Source: Dryocosmus kuriphilus (lineage: Eukaryota; Arthropoda; Insecta; Hymenoptera; Cynipidae). Taken from it: a stretch of DNA of 64,000 nucleotides. How positions within the stretch are numbered: the stretch's first letter is position 1; the number at the start of each line of letters is the position of its first letter. Location of the stretch: contig CM076195.1 of NCBI GenBank assembly GCA_038277395.1, positions 46,189,337 through 46,253,336 of the forward strand, written 5' to 3'. Positions 33,782 to 47,900 of the stretch are shown piece after piece. The notes below the pieces were generated by a model. It saw only the letters and a program-made list of their open reading frames with translations. It was not told the origin of the DNA and ran no database searches. The translations under genes and the position numbers were made by a program.

Positions 33782-35759
33782 GACTGGCCCGAAGAATACT
33801 GTCTCAACAACGATTTCCGAAAACAGAGTGCATTAACTACATGATTCTTCTGTACAGTGTTGGTAACTTTTTCGAACTTTCGTATAGTGTTTTATCGACA
33901 ATGTTCACGCCTAGAGTGTCGAAAGTCGGAACTTACTCGCGTAAGGTTACACTGAAAGTAGTCCATATTAAGTGTATCAGCTGATCTCAGCTGGTATTAA
34001 TATTTTGTTTCAAAATTATTACTAGGTGCGTAACTTCCATTTAAAACGTCAGAAAAGGAAAAAAGGTTATTTACTCTATTTTGAGCTCACTTTAAAAAAA
34101 AAGTCATGAGTTCTGATGTTAAAAAATAATTACATTTAATATGTACAATGTATTATATCATATTATTTTATGAACAAGCATGGCATATTATTTATTTAAA
34201 TTTTCTTAATAAGTCCAAGAAAGATCCAGTTAATTATTTCTTGAAAATTTGTGTCATCTCTTATTAGTTAAGTCAACAATTAAATAAATTTTTTATCAGG
34301 TCAATCACAGGCTAACATTGCGAAAGGACCTGATAATTATGTTTAAATATTTCAAATCTACAGAGTAAAATTTGTAACTCAAAAACTTATACTAATATTA
34401 TCAAAATTCAAAAATAACGCACTCTAAACAGAGTAATGCATTTGTAACTTGGAATGTTTCGGAGAATATGACAAAATAATATTTTTAAGCAAATTTTTAT
34501 TTTACAGCATTCGAAGATCAAAATTCCTTCTTTCTATAATATACTAACCCATGTTGAACAAAATAGTTATTTGTGCAAAGCTTTTGTTAAAATTGAAAAT
34601 AGTTCCACGGAAATTGTTTTATTTTAATTTTTTTAAATCAAATTATTAAACGAAGCTAAGATTATTTAAAATACAAGTTATTAAAATAAGGAAAAATACG
34701 AATTTTCAATTGGAAGCCCTAAAATGCATGTGGAGAAGCTCCTTGATTTTAAAAATAAAAAATAAGTGATCAACAATAAAAACATTTAGTATACCAAAGT
34801 GAGGATCCAATTATTATTTACACATTTATAAGTTTAAGTAAGGTAAAGTATCAAGAACAGAAAGTATGAGAGCTAAATAATTCAGTAAACTTTATTTTAT
34901 TATTCCAAACTTCAAAAAAGACAAGAATATCCATTTGAAATTATCTTTGCCGCACAAAAGTATTGACTAAAAATATGGAATTCAATTAAGTTCGCTTATT
35001 AACACCACTTTTTACTTTTATCAATCAGATCAAGGTAGGCACGTAACATTTATTAAACGTAGACTAAACTTAAAGTAGACTTCTTAAATGCAAAATTATG
35101 TTCCATAAATAGAGCCACACCGCAATGAGACATTTTTGTACCTTAAACTTTGTACACTTTGCTTAAATGGGTAACATCACAATTGGCAGCATGTGCTTAC
35201 TACAATAAAATAATTAGTATAATTCCGTGCTGAGAGCGAACTATATAAGAAAAGAAGTACAAGAAATCCATTACTCCATAATATCCATCTTTTTGAGAAA
35301 TGCTGTTAAACTTCATAAACTAAAAGCAATACTGAAATTAAAAGCAGTAGAAAGGAACGAAATCTCGAAAGTTCACATTCTTTTTAAGAAAATATCCCTT
35401 CGAAAAGTAGCTTGCAAATGAAGATTATACTAAAAAAATTAGGGATTGACAAAAAACCTATACATTGTGTATTTTCCACTAATACATTAGAGCAACTTGA
35501 ACGTTTCTAAACAAGCCATAATCAAGGTGAATAAATTGAAAGTTATATAGGTGTATATTGTGTATAATTATAGCTAACCTATAGTATGTCTTTATCAATC
35601 CTATATGAGGATATTCCGTAAAAAGTGTACATTAGACTCTTTCACTTCTTCCTTGATTTTAACTTTTTATTAAACAATCCTTTTACTTAATTGGACAAGA
35701 GCTTTGACTTTGGACTCATTACACGCTAAATTTGATAGCCTAAATACAGCGCCGCGGCC

Positions 35760-36515
35760 ACGTAACGTGCTCAAATTATTTGGATCATTTTGAGCTGAGC
35801 AAAAAAACTTGTAGTTTTACATCCGAAAGTAAAACAAAAATTCCAAGCCGGTTAATGTCTTCTGTTTGGTTTTTGAATTTGAAAATTCAAAATTATTTCC
35901 GTATGGACTAAAATATTGTGGCGATTTTTTTTTTAAGTGAAGCTCCTTATGGTAAATAATTATAAAAATGAGATAAAAATGTGTGCAGTTCAAAAATTTT
36001 CGAAATTGTGCAGAAAAGATACAAGGTATTATTTTGTTGTTAGAAAAACACTCACAGTTCCTTTTAAAGAATTTCAAAATCGCGAATCTTTTTTTTTGAA
36101 AATTCTCCTTCCTATTAAGAACAATGACATTCTTTTCTGATAGCGACAAAGTAATGACATGCTTCGTCGGTTTAAAGTGAAGATAAATCAAGTTCGAGAT
36201 ATTATACAAACTTCTTGAAAACAATATACAATTAAATAAATTTAAAGAAAAACATGCTATTATACATTTTCGAAAAATTGTATCGTGCACAAAAATTTCT
36301 TTTCTGATTTCTAATTTTTTGTACTAATTCACTACAAAAACCTTACTTATCAAGAAATTTAACAGAATATCTTGGCCCAAACGGAAATTTAAAATTCAAA
36401 ATCCAAAGAGGAGACATTTACCTATTTCAAATTATTTTTTTGTACTTCTTTGGGTTTCCAAACCACAACTTTCTTTTGCTCAGATCAGATGATTCGAATA
36501 ACTTCATCATTTTCA
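35760..36515. mobile_element. nested non-coding element (GAGCTGAG family)
   Basis: The left end near 35774 (ATTATTTGGATCATTTTGAG) recurs inverted near 36430-36515. The ends match those of the element at 6690-8195. Overlapping open frames in the interior are on both strands and carry no motif. Confidence 0.5.
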
Positions 36516-36884
36516 CTTCGTCCTACTGAATACTTATTAGAAAGAAAGTTTCGGTTTCAAATTTTTATAAAACAAATATTTACAAATACGATGAGGGTTT
36601 TTTTGACAACTAAAATAAGTGAATATAAGCTAGCATAAAGTTAACAAGGTTGTACCTAACAAATATTGCATACTTTCTACAAACAAACTGTCGAACGATT
36701 TTAACACGAAATAAAAGTTAAAGTAACGTAAAATGAAACAGCATTTAAAATTATTTCCATACTTTCAAAATAATATGAAATCTATCACAATCAAATTTTA
36801 CATAGATTATAAAAATGTTTAGAAGTACTTAATCGTTTGAAACGTTAAACTATTTATTATAATGAACAGATTTAATATTTGATA

Positions 36885-37989
36885 TTAATCTTCTTCAAAT
36901 TTCGCATCTTTGGCCTCGCCGTCATCTTTTTCGATCGGGACCAAGGAGTTGTAGAAGCTATGGTATTTCGACGGAATGGTTTCATCTCGGCGCGACGACA
37001 GTAAGTCTTTGACCTTCGCTGCAGTCAAGGGGAATTTGGATTTGTATGCTTTTTGCAACTTGAAGGATTCAAAATTCACTGTAGTTGATGTCATGTTGAA
37101 GAACATTGACCACTGATTATCCTCGAAGTGATACCAAAAGTTGTCCACAAAACGTTTTCGACAATTAACAGTGAGCTTTGCCTACGCAACTTTCTTTCCT
37201 TTGGTCGTTCTTGGCCCAATTCTGAACCATTATAATAGGTTTGACATCGAAAACCTGCTCTTTAATTAATTCACAAACAACATACGGATGCCTGCCACTT
37301 CTTACAGTTTTAATTACAGAACACCACTCTTCTTGCGAATAGATATCTTGTCTTCGACTGTTTCTTTCGATTGTAGGGTGAACAAAATCACCTTCATTCT
37401 GCATATGGCCCTTTCTAGGAAGCGGTGTATAATACTTTTAACTTCAAATTTTATCACGGCCAAGAGGTAAGTTGCGAATACGAACCTGTTTCGGTTTTGT
37501 GCTCCGAAGTTATCTGAATACAACTTAAATTCCGTGACTCCTTGCTTACAGTTATGTGCTCCATAAATAAGAGCAAACAACTGGCAACCTCAATTGAACC
37601 CTTTTTGGCAATCGATTCATTACAGATATAGCAGAAACCATTATATCGTATACAGTCAAAAATCGTGAGTTTATACACAGTGCTCTTTTATAAAAGAACG
37701 CGGAACTCTGTCCTTGTGGAACGTTTAGAATCTTCTGTAAATCAAAGCATGCCATACAGATCTTTTCATCCGTCCTAGCATTAAGCTTGTAATTTTCTTT
37801 ATATTTGCAGGCCAGAGTTTTGTTATTGATGTGATCTTCGAAAGTGTTACGCAATCTTTCTTTTTTTTCCTCAGAAGCATTATTCCACGTAACGCAGATA
37901 TCACATTGGTCTTTCTTGTTTCGATGAAAACCAATAATAAATTGGTAAATGAGTTTTCTCCCTCTAGGCATTTTTTCATGGTTTTTCAT
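36885..37989 (-). pseudogene. DUF7869-like transposon protein, multiply frameshifted
   Basis: Five overlapping segments in successive minus-strand frames (37989-37552, 37678-37454, 37580-37314, 37404-37165, 37148-36885) join into one protein of about 370 residues. In order: FHRNKKDQCDICVTWNNAS (zinc-like CxxC), KILNVPQGQSSAFFYKRAL, YNGFCYICNESIAKKGS, KLYSDNFGAQNRNRFVF, FLER followed by MQNEGDFVHPTIERNS, and a C-terminal segment with FPLTAAKVKDLL. I recall the SDN..GQNRNRF and H.QNEGD..H..IE signature from arthropod proteins carrying DUF7869. The spaced D and E residues could be an RNase H-type active site, but that is inference. The usual N-terminal region is missing or unrecognisable. Confidence 0.68.
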
Positions 37990-38133
37990 TTAAATCCCGC
38001 ACTGGACCTGAAAAAGTGGTTTAATTTCACACACACGACGACTACTCAATCTTCACAGTGAAATAATGACCTACGTATAAATAATTCTTCTCTCAATTTT
38101 TATAAAGATGAATGAATAAAATAAATAAAAAAA

Positions 38134-38165
<32 letters not shown>

Positions 38166-40385
38166 TTTTTCAAATCAGTCGATATGGAAAATGAATATTT
38201 TCTGATGAATGTGCAATTTCTAATACCACACAAATGTACCGTAAATAATAATTCGATAAGAAAATTAGCCCTAGTCACTCACACCTCTGGAAAATCACAC
38301 ATTTCTCACATGGGGTCTAAAAGACCATAACCAAATTTGGAAAGTTATACTGATTCTGTACAAAGTTTTGATATAAAGAAAATTCTGAGACAAAATTTAA
38401 CACTTCAGAAATGGACTCCAATTTTTTTTTACATTCAGTTTATTTCGGGATGTCGGAAAAATTCTTAAAGTGTGTAAGTAAAAAAGCCAGTTGTTTCACA
38501 AAAAAGTTCATAAGTTTTATAATTTTAAATATTTTTCGCTGAAACTTTATTTGAATACTCTTGAGATGTCATGTTTTAAGGAAAAAATAGTTTATTTCAT
38601 GGCGATTGGAAAAGTATAATTATTTTGAAGATTGTATTGGATGAATATTTGGATTTAAAAACTACACGTTTCAAGACAATTTGAAGCTTTAAATCATCTT
38701 TTATTCATCCAAATGAGCTTGCGATTATTCTTAAATGCTTTTTAATTTATGATCATCAAAATTCGTTTGATTTAAAATTGCAATACCATGAGGTATAAGG
38801 TTATCTTGTAGAATCTTACCAAATCTAAATCGAAATTGTTTCACCTCAAATTATATAGCAATCTGAAATAATGTTTTATTTATTAGGTTTCAATCTGGAA
38901 TACTTTAATTTTGGATGTTTTAAATATGAAATTTTTCACCTTTTTATTTTACAAATGTATACAGTTTTAATGTGAAATTATTGTAAGTTCATTGAAACTA
39001 CAAAATTCAATTCGCGGAAATTAAAATGATATTAAGCTTCATTTGTACAGAGATTGGCTAGGTTTTTCTATTAAGAATTAATATTAACAAATTTTCGGTA
39101 ATTTTTTGTAAGATGCATTAGATGTTGACTGTTTTTTCTCACTATTTTGAAATGACCTTAACATCGAGGATGCTTTTTGGCTTTAAAAAAATGCTTTTCG
39201 GTTATCAAAAAGTTTAACACAATGCAAATTCAAACATTTATTGGTAAGATAATTTCGTGCTATGAATTTCTATTTTAAAACTCCTCCAAGAACTTATTAT
39301 TGAGATCGAAGGTTAGTTAACATTACCTACGTACGTAAGAAATTAAAGTTAGTCAATCATTCAAACGAAATTTGATCAACCAAAGAAAATAGTATTCTTC
39401 AATAAGTATAAGTATTATAAAAGACGACATTTATTTCACAAAATTCAACACTTTATAGCCTCGGCTCTAATTGTGAGTTTGTGACGCCTTATATTCTTAA
39501 TTATTTTTTACTTTGTTCTAATGAATTTTAGTTGCTCTTTTATACTATAAAATACTAAAACTTAACACTTTTTACCATTAAAAATTAATTTTGACCACAT
39601 TTTCGTATTATCCATTCAAGTTGAAAGAATTAATGATACATAAATGCGATTATTAAAAACATACTATGTTTGCTGGTACACCTAACTTATTATTTGTGTA
39701 TCTAAATAGAAAATTCTTAATCTACTATAGATAAAGTTTCCTAAGATATTTTGAAGTGCGAAATACTTACGCTTATAATTCTCCATTTTTACAACTTTTT
39801 ATATCACACACGATGATAAGATCTAATTAAAACCCTTAAATGAATGCAATGTAATTTTATAGATATTATCGATCAACAAAAAGGCTATCAGAGCTCGAAC
39901 AGCCAATAGCATACGTATTATTACGTTTCGAACCACGCTCAATGGCACAAACGTGCCTCGCCATAGAGAGTCGGCTACAGAGTACCGCGCTTTGAGGTTA
40001 AGAACTTTGTAAACAGAACGAAATATGAGGAACCTTGCGTTCTAAACAACATTCCAACTACTTTTAGATCATTATAGAACATTACTTTTTATTTTTTATG
40101 AGAAGTCGAAAACTATCGCTACTTATTTTTCTTTTTTAAGAATATTTTGTTAATTCGTCTTTAGACATGAAAAGTACCAGAACTTCGCATTATTTTCTGC
40201 AGCGCAAGGTCTCATTCAGCAGCCCGAACGAAGATTCGACATTCTAGGACTATAGGCGTGAACGTTGTCGATAAAACATTTTATGACAGTTCGAAAAAGT
40301 TGCAACACTCTACTGAAAAATCATATAGTTATTACACTATGTTTTCGGAAATCATTGTTGAGACAGCATTCTTCGGGACAGTCGA

Positions 40386-42186
40386 TATATATACTGAATT
40401 GTAATTTAATGTAATCGTTTAATTTGAAATTTTTTATATATACAAACGATATATAGTATTTATAAACTGGTATGATATGTGTATAGTACTGTGATGACCT
40501 TCCACAGAATGTGGAAGTAAAAGAATTTTTTTTTCTATTTATAAATAGTGCACGATATTTTACATGAATTTCATGTATAACTCACATATTTATAGACGCA
40601 GGCGTTGTTTTTATTTTCTGGAATCTGTATTCAATAGTTCGTCTCATTTTACCTAACTGTCAGGTATAGTAATCTTTACTCACTAGTATTATTATTTCTT
40701 ACTGAAAGCCAATTAAATAATAATGCATTGTTCTTATTAATTACTACTTTCACATAAAATATTATTTTATTTCATTTTACATGACTAAAAGTGAAATTTT
40801 AACAAAATGCAATTATGTCCTCGATTTACCTAAGTTGTGTAAAATTTACTGCATATATTTTCTCTGTGTATAAAAGAGCGTACATATTTCTCATATTTCT
40901 AAGATTTAAAGTAACTAAAAAAAGCAATGATAGTTACTTCATTGGAAAAGCAACTAATTGTCGTGGTTTTCTGATGCCTTCGTGCGTAATTTTGCACTAA
41001 ATGAGTTCAAATATGGAAATGGAAATGTGGAAATTGTAGGAAATTTAATGGTCTTTAACTTTAGTTAATATTATTTTTTTCATATATTCCATAAAAAATA
41101 TCTATCTGACAAATTAACATTAAATAATAATTTCAAGAAATTTTTTTATATTTCATCATAAGTATGCTACTTGTGAAAATGTTTTGCATATATGGATAGT
41201 GCTTACAAATTATAGGAGTAACATCAGCCGGCAGCGGCCTCAGAGTTCTTTTCTCGTGCGCGCTTGATCAAAACAAAATAAATGCTCATAGTTTCTTTGT
41301 GTCAACTGTTAGTTCAATCGATGCAATATTTTCCAGAAAACTTTACTATGTCTGGGTAAACGGAATCTGGGAATTCGCATCTAGCCGCTCGACCCGCTTA
41401 GTTGGGGATCTATTGTTTCGGCCAAGTCGAGCCGACAGATTTGAAATATGTGCATGTTTTTACCGAATAATATCACCTCGATAAAATGGGGCAAAAAATT
41501 AAAGTTTAATCATTCCCATAGGTTTTTAGCAACAATTACGTGAACACTTATTAGAGTCTGACCAGATACTATTATTATTAATTTTTATATGAAAATTAAA
41601 CATTTTGCGTTTATGAGATACATTATTAGTATATACTAATAACAACAATATAATACCGTATAATATATAACAATACTATAATTTTATTCTTATTTGGTCC
41701 ACCTCCTCGCACAGGTACTCATGACCCGGTAGTTTGCTACTAAACACGGTCGCCAATGCGGCATATGTTTAGTAGATTCGTTGGTGTCAAGTGCCGTTTC
41801 AAAAGTTATTCTGCTTGCGCATTCATCATATTAATAAAATAATCCTGCTCTGGACCATGAAGCATCGCAATTTTCGCTCAGGCGTAAAAGGATGCCTGAA
41901 GTAGGAGGTGTTCTTTTGAATTAAGGAAATTCACAAATGCCTCAGACAGACACTCGAAGAATCATTGCTTGTTGTTTTTTTTTTTTATACAAACAATGCC
42001 CTCTGTCAGACAAAATTATCAGACATTTGTCGTCAATTCTTATTATTCAATCAAAAAATTTCAAGCGACGCTTATCCCAGGTGCCAAAGGGTCAAAAGCA
42101 CTCCCTTTGAGAGAGTCAAAGGCGCACCTGCGAATGGGAACCAGAGCATTCGTCTAGGTTTATGAACCGGTATGAGAAACGATTAT

Positions 42187-42263
<77 letters not shown>

Positions 42264-43112
42264 AAGACCCATTAAGCGCCGGTCATAGGATTGTTATATG
42301 TATAAAAATGGCGCCAAATGCAACCAATAAAACAAGTCATTTCTTATCTGTAGGCTTTTCACTGGTCGCCGCCATGATGGATTGACATAAGCGCGATAGC
42401 TGATAGTGACACAGAGAGTCAAGTTGCCCTTCAAAAATTGTACAACTCCGTATTTGAAGTTGTTTATTGTTAAAAAAGTAAAATAAAATAAATAGCGTAC
42501 AATTAAAAGTGTATTACAATTCGGAGGTGTGAAATAAGAATTTAGTTGATATAGTTGGAGTCGACCTAGCGTTTTTTCTGATGACGCTGATGACATGTTT
42601 CTTGTTTTGCTTGTGAGGTTATGTTTTTTGACAGTTTCGGGTTTTTGCAGAAAAAAATTCTCGTTTTATGTAGTAGTCTATTAATCTTTCGTGCTTTCAT
42701 TGAATGTGAAATACTTGGGAATGCTAGATAAGTATTTACAGTAATAAAAATGCAGTATTTGAAATTTTCATCGTGAATGAAATTTAATTTTTCTTTTCGT
42801 ATTTTCCGTTTACTTCAGACTGTTTTTTTATTTATACAAAATATTTTCCCAAAGTTTCAAGTCAATCGGTGAAAAGGCTAGGAGAGAGAGAGCCTTTGGA
42901 AATTCCCCTCAGAATTAAGTTAAAAAAATTTAAATTATTAAAAATTGAAGTTTTTTAATTTACATTTTTCCAATTTAAAATTTAAAAAAAATTTAATTCA
43001 CCTCATACGTCAATTAAAAAAAATTTCTTCGTTTTATGTCTACCAACTTTAATCGATTTTTTCTAAAAACACTATTTTTGAAGACCATCGGTACGATTTC
43101 TCAAAAACTAAT
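40386..43112. other. unassigned AT-rich sequence with a microsatellite
   Basis: No gene is supported. A (CA)n(TA)n microsatellite lies at 42186-42258. Small open frames at 40815, 41299, 41965 and 42596 (minus) have no recognisable motifs. Confidence 0.4.
42186..42258 (+). repeat. (CA)n(TA)n microsatellite
   Basis: CA repeats pass directly into TA repeats, as at 22327-22380. Here no Helitron end follows. Confidence 0.9.
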
Positions 43113-43945
43113 TCACCGATCTTATTGAAATGTTGCACACTTAAAAATAGGATTGACTAGTGATTGAACGAAGATTTTTTTTCGATTACAACTAATTTTA
43201 CACGGCCAAACGTAGTGTAAATTGTACTGTTTTGCATGAAACTCTGCCAAAAATTCAAATTTAAATTTGTTTAAAAATCCTTCGTTCAACCACGAGCTAT
43301 ACTTATATACTGACAGAAAAAATTTGGTGTTTTAATTTCGGATGAAGTTATCATGGGTTATCCTGACCACCACGAGGAAACTTTTTCTAGGGGTCTCCGG
43401 AAACCAGGTCCCACCATCTGAATTTTAAAAAAATTTTGAATGAAAATTTTATAAAGTATTGTTTCAATGCCGTTCTTTTATATGCTTAAAAAATCGACTC
43501 CACGCATGCATTCTCGCTGAAGGAGACCTATTCGAATATAGATATAAGTAAATTATTTTATTCAAAATTTTAAGCATATAAAAGAACGACATTGAAAGAA
43601 TATTTTATCAAATTTTTATTCAAAATTTTTTTAAATTCAGCCGGTGGGACCTGGTTTCCGGAGAACCTTAAAAAAAGTGTCCTCGTGGTGGTCAGGATAA
43701 CCCATGATAACTTTATTCAAAATTAAAACACCAAATTTTTTCTGTTAGTAGATAAGCATAGCTCGTGGTTGAACAAAGGATTTTTAAAAAAAATCGAAAT
43801 TTGAATTTTTGGCAGAGTTTTATGCAAAACATTACAATTTACACTACGTTTGGCCTTGTAAAATTATCTGTAATCGAAAAAAACCTTCATTCAATCACTG
43901 GTCAATCCTACTTTAAAGTGTGCAAAATTTCAATAAGATTGGTGA
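43113..43945. mobile_element. 833-bp near-palindrome
   Basis: 43113-43490 and 43569-43945 are inverted copies of about 377 bp with few differences, around a 78-bp centre. Shared words include ACTACGTTTGGCC, CACCAAATTTTTTCTG, GGACCTGGTTTCCGGAG and GCATATAAAAGAACG. No protein is encoded. It is probably a foldback-type MITE. Confidence 0.85.
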
Positions 43946-44989
43946 TTTTACCGACCCATTCACATAGCTCTCCAAGCAGAAGAATACATGTGTGTCGCAT
44001 TGCGTATTCTCCGGCAAATTCAGAATTGCTTCCACTACCTTTGGAACCACCTCGTTCCCTTCTCTAAATTGCAAACTTTAGCTTTAAATTAATTCTTTCA
44101 TACAAGCAATGACGGATATACAACTATAAATAATGTATAATGAGGAGTTGTAAATGATAAAGTTTAGAGAAATGTACTAACGGCAAAATGTTCTTCGCCA
44201 CTGCTTGCATGACGAACAGGGAAGCTACCGTCGAATCCCAAGTTGGTGTCGGTTGATTCCCGGATCCTTCTACAGTCAGTGTAAAGAACATTTGCCGGAA
44301 ACAGTGACTACTTTCGACAACCCTGATTAGTTCAGAGACTCGCGTTCTAAAGTCGGAGAATTCTTCTCCACCACTGGGTAGAGCTAGAAGTAGTGCCCAA
44401 AATTAAATTGATTACGATTGAATGGTTCTCCTTGCATTCAACACATCTCATTTACCTTTCGTTTGGCAGCGTTATCCTTCAAATAATCAACCATTTCATT
44501 TTTTGCAATTGCAACGCCATCTGTCGCGAAACGAAAAAATTTTTTCAAATAAAACTCACGTATTTCTTAAAGGAGAATCTGAATCTGCGAACAAAAATAG
44601 GGGTTCCTACTTGAAATTTCAAAGTCCCCCCCCCCCCCCCCCCCCCACTGGCCCCCAGGGGGTGTGGTTTGGGGTAAATTTTTGCAAATATGCTTTTCCT
44701 CCTCGAAAATAAAGTTTTTATTAAAGCCTTTTTTTTCGTAGGATGCGTATTTCTTGAGATATTTCGGTGTCTCAAGATAAAAAAACACCCTGTAATTATG
44801 TATACGCCGAGCGGTGGACGAGTCACGTAACTTCACAAACGTACACGGACATACACCACATGCTAGCGAAAAAAAAAATATATATATAATAATAATAATA
44901 ATAGTAACAATAAGCCATGTTTTGATGGGTTAATCCCCCCCCCCCCCCCCTCCACATAACAAATATTGCAGTTATAAGAACTCTAATGC
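43946..44989. other. unassigned sequence with poly-C tracts
   Basis: Poly-C runs lie near 44627-44646 and 44937-44951. Sequence at 44730-44800 (aagatatttcggtgtctcaagat, then caccctgta) resembles ends of dispersed insect repeats. Open frames over the C runs are low-complexity artefacts. Confidence 0.4.
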
Positions 44990-47900
44990 GCAGTGCCACC
45001 CACAACCGGTCTTCTTCGGATGGGGACTACGGTTCAGTTGGGCGTGGCAATAGGACTGAACCAACGAGTCGACGACCTGTCAATGACCATGGTCAAATGC
45101 GAGAACAGCGCATGAAATGGATGGTCCAACTCAAGAAGGACATCCTTGAATGTTGACAGGGAAGCTCACCGGCGCGAAGAGGATACATGCGGAGACTTTA
45201 TGAGCGATGGGTTGATATGCACCCGGAACATGCTCATACAACAAAGCATCAGTATGTAAGAGATCAAGTGTTCTATTTGCGCAAAAGTGGATGAGGAAGA
45301 GCAACAACCTCCGGCGAACAGACCACCCGTTCCTGCAATGCAATCTTTGCAGGTAGTCAAAAACGCTAGTTTGAGAACTAAAGGAATTAAAATCCATCAA
45401 AAAAGATTCCTCAGGGTGGAAAAATTAGTGGAAGCGGAAAATTCTCTCTTTAATCTAAACCCCAAAGATGTAAATCTCTGGGCTCTAAACTGTACAACTT
45501 ACGATAAGGCGGTGTCTATGCTTCGTGACGAAAGAAGTCATGATACTTCTGAGCGTGTAAGCAAGACTCTCTGACAACCTATCACATATTGAACAAGTGC
45601 AAACTACCGACCATCAAGCAGCACTGGACGCAAGAAATAACAGCTCTTGTAACAGCAAAGCAGCTGTTTTAACAGTGGGTTAAAAGGATAAAGCAAAATT
45701 CCATCTTTGCTACTAGTCCTTTCCGTATGTTTAAAAATGACTCAAGCGCCGTCAAAAAACCGCCCAATCGAGAAGAGATCGAGATCTTCTAGAATGGGGT
45801 ATACGGAGAGATTTCTGTGCTGAACGAAGAAGCAGAAAATATAACGCTCTTTCGAAACTTTTGTCACAGACAAGGCTTGCATGATCCAGTGGAGGAGTTT
45901 CCACCAATTACTGTGGAAGAAGTGAAAAAAGTAGTCGCTAGAACTAAGAACTTTTCAGCGCCGCGCCGGGTCCAGATAGAATTAACAACTTTTAGTGGAA
46001 TAAATTTTCTGCCACTCACAAATATCTGGCCTGTATATTCACTTCCTTCCTTAAAAGTGAACAATCTGTTCCGCAGTGGATGGTGGAAGGACGTACCCTA
46101 CTAATTCCAAAAAACCGGAGACTTGTCGGATACAAATAACTACAAACCCAAAGCTTGTTTGAACACCTGTTAAAAACTATTCACTGGAACCCCTAAGGAG
46201 AGGATATTATCATCTACTGAGCCAGTGTGGAGCGCAGAAGTTGAAAAACGCGGATGCAAGAGAGGCATGGCAGGTTGCAGGGAGAACTAGTTAATAGAAA
46301 GGTGTGTGACCCAAGATTCGATTCGGTATCGACGACTATCGCAAGGCATTTGATTCTACGAATCACGAGCTGATCATCAAGCTCCTTGAGTGTCTGGTGG
46401 TACATCCAAGCATATTGAGGTGCATAAGGAAGCTGATGCTTTGGTGGCGGACGAGATTTGTCGTAACAACTAACAACAGACAAGTGACCACAAACTGTGT
46501 CAACTACAGGAGAAGAGTTTTTCAGGGGGACTCTCTCAGTACGCTTCTCTTCTGCATCTTTCTCTTGAATTTAACCATTGCGCTCCGGGAGAATCGCTGT
46601 GGATATTTATGTGGTCCGCCAAAAAAAAAGGGCACATAAGGTCAACCATCTTTTATATATGGATGACCATAAACTCTTTGCCCCTTCAAAAGAAGACCTA
46701 AACATCCTTGTGACGACCGTAAGTAAATACTCCCAGGTGATCGAAATGACCTTTGGTCTCGACAAATATGCGTGCGTCCACCTCTGGAAACGAAGGTTAG
46801 TAGAAGGGTCCTCGTGTGACGATCAAGATATTCAGCTTATAGGAGAAAATACCATTCAGTATCATGGTAATGGAGAGACATACGTATATCTTGGTATTCC
46901 GCTAGCGGAAACCGAAGATGTTCGTGTGGTAAAAGTGAGTCTCCAAAAAAGGTATCGTCAAATTCTCAGAAAAATTCAGGCTTCTGAGTTATCTGGGAAC
47001 AATAAGATCCAGGCGACCAATACGCTTACTCTTCCCATACTCCTATACACGTTTGGGTCAATTAAGTGGAGCGTCGATGATTTGAAGGACATTGAGCAAA
47101 AAAACGCGTAAAATGATGACAATCCATCGAAGTCATCATCCTAGATCTTCCGTACCTCGAATATACCTTCCGTGAGATCAAGGAGGAAGAGGACTATTGA
47201 GTTTGAAGTTTCTTCATCGGAGAAATGTCTTGGCAAGAGAGTGTTCAATTGTAAATGGCACATATCCTCTTATGCGACTTGTGCACCAACATGAATTCAT
47301 TAAAATTGCGTCGTTTTTGTACAATTCCGCAGACAGGGCAGCAGAGGAGCTCGGCGTTCGGTTTGATTCCAGTAACAACACATGTGACCTAGCATGGCTG
47401 TCACCTTCGGTGCTCAAAAGCCGTGTGAAGGAAGCAGAACACTCGCTTCTACTGAAGGAACATGTCGGCAAGCCACTTCATAGTCAGTTCTACGAAGTAA
47501 TACGTAGAGAAGAACTATCGAGGGGCTTGTCTAACATCTAACATGTTTCTCAAGTCTGCTGGACTTAGATCGGAGACCGAGGGATTCCTTTTTGCATGGC
47601 AAGACGGCGTCATCGACACCTTGGTTTACCGCGATCGTGTGATGAATATACCTGTCGGCGATACCAACTGCCGAGCATGTAAACAAGGGCCAGAAACTCT
47701 CGGACATATCCTCAGTGGATGCTCAAAATATGCACTTCACAATGCGGCTCTAAAAGTGCTGTATTACCATCTTCGACACTTCTGTGGTGTCGATGGAACA
47801 CCCGTTTTGCCATACACCCAAGGGGATCTGGGGTCCGTCGCAGAAAATAACTAGTGTAAGATCTACTGGAACTTTTCTCCACTAGTCACCGTATTAGTGC

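Larger units (their letters stand above)
33780..40385. mobile_element. 6.6-kb DNA transposon with ~145-bp TIRs and a DUF7869-like gene
   Basis: TCGACTGGCCCGAAGAATAC begins the left repeat at 33780; the right repeat ends TCGA at 40385. About 145 bp match inverted with roughly 80 percent identity, including CTGTCTCAACAA, TTTCCGAAAAC, TTTTTCGAACT and GTTCACGCCTA. Both sides are TA-rich microsatellite, so the target duplication cannot be read. The only recognisable gene lies on the minus strand at 36.9-38.0 kb. A smaller inverted-repeat element sits at 35.76-36.5 kb. Interior segments 33930-35750 and 38000-40230 hold no recognisable coding sequence. Confidence 0.75.

Noticed and set aside
35817..36290. 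157-codon minus-strand frame
   Set aside because: Lies within a non-coding inverted-repeat element, low complexity, and another frame on the opposite strand is equally open.
44545..45005. Open frames with long Gly or Pro runs
   Set aside because: They read through poly-C/poly-G tracts and have no family motif.
45131..45400. 89-codon minus-strand frame
   Set aside because: Antisense to the N-terminal part of LINE copy A.
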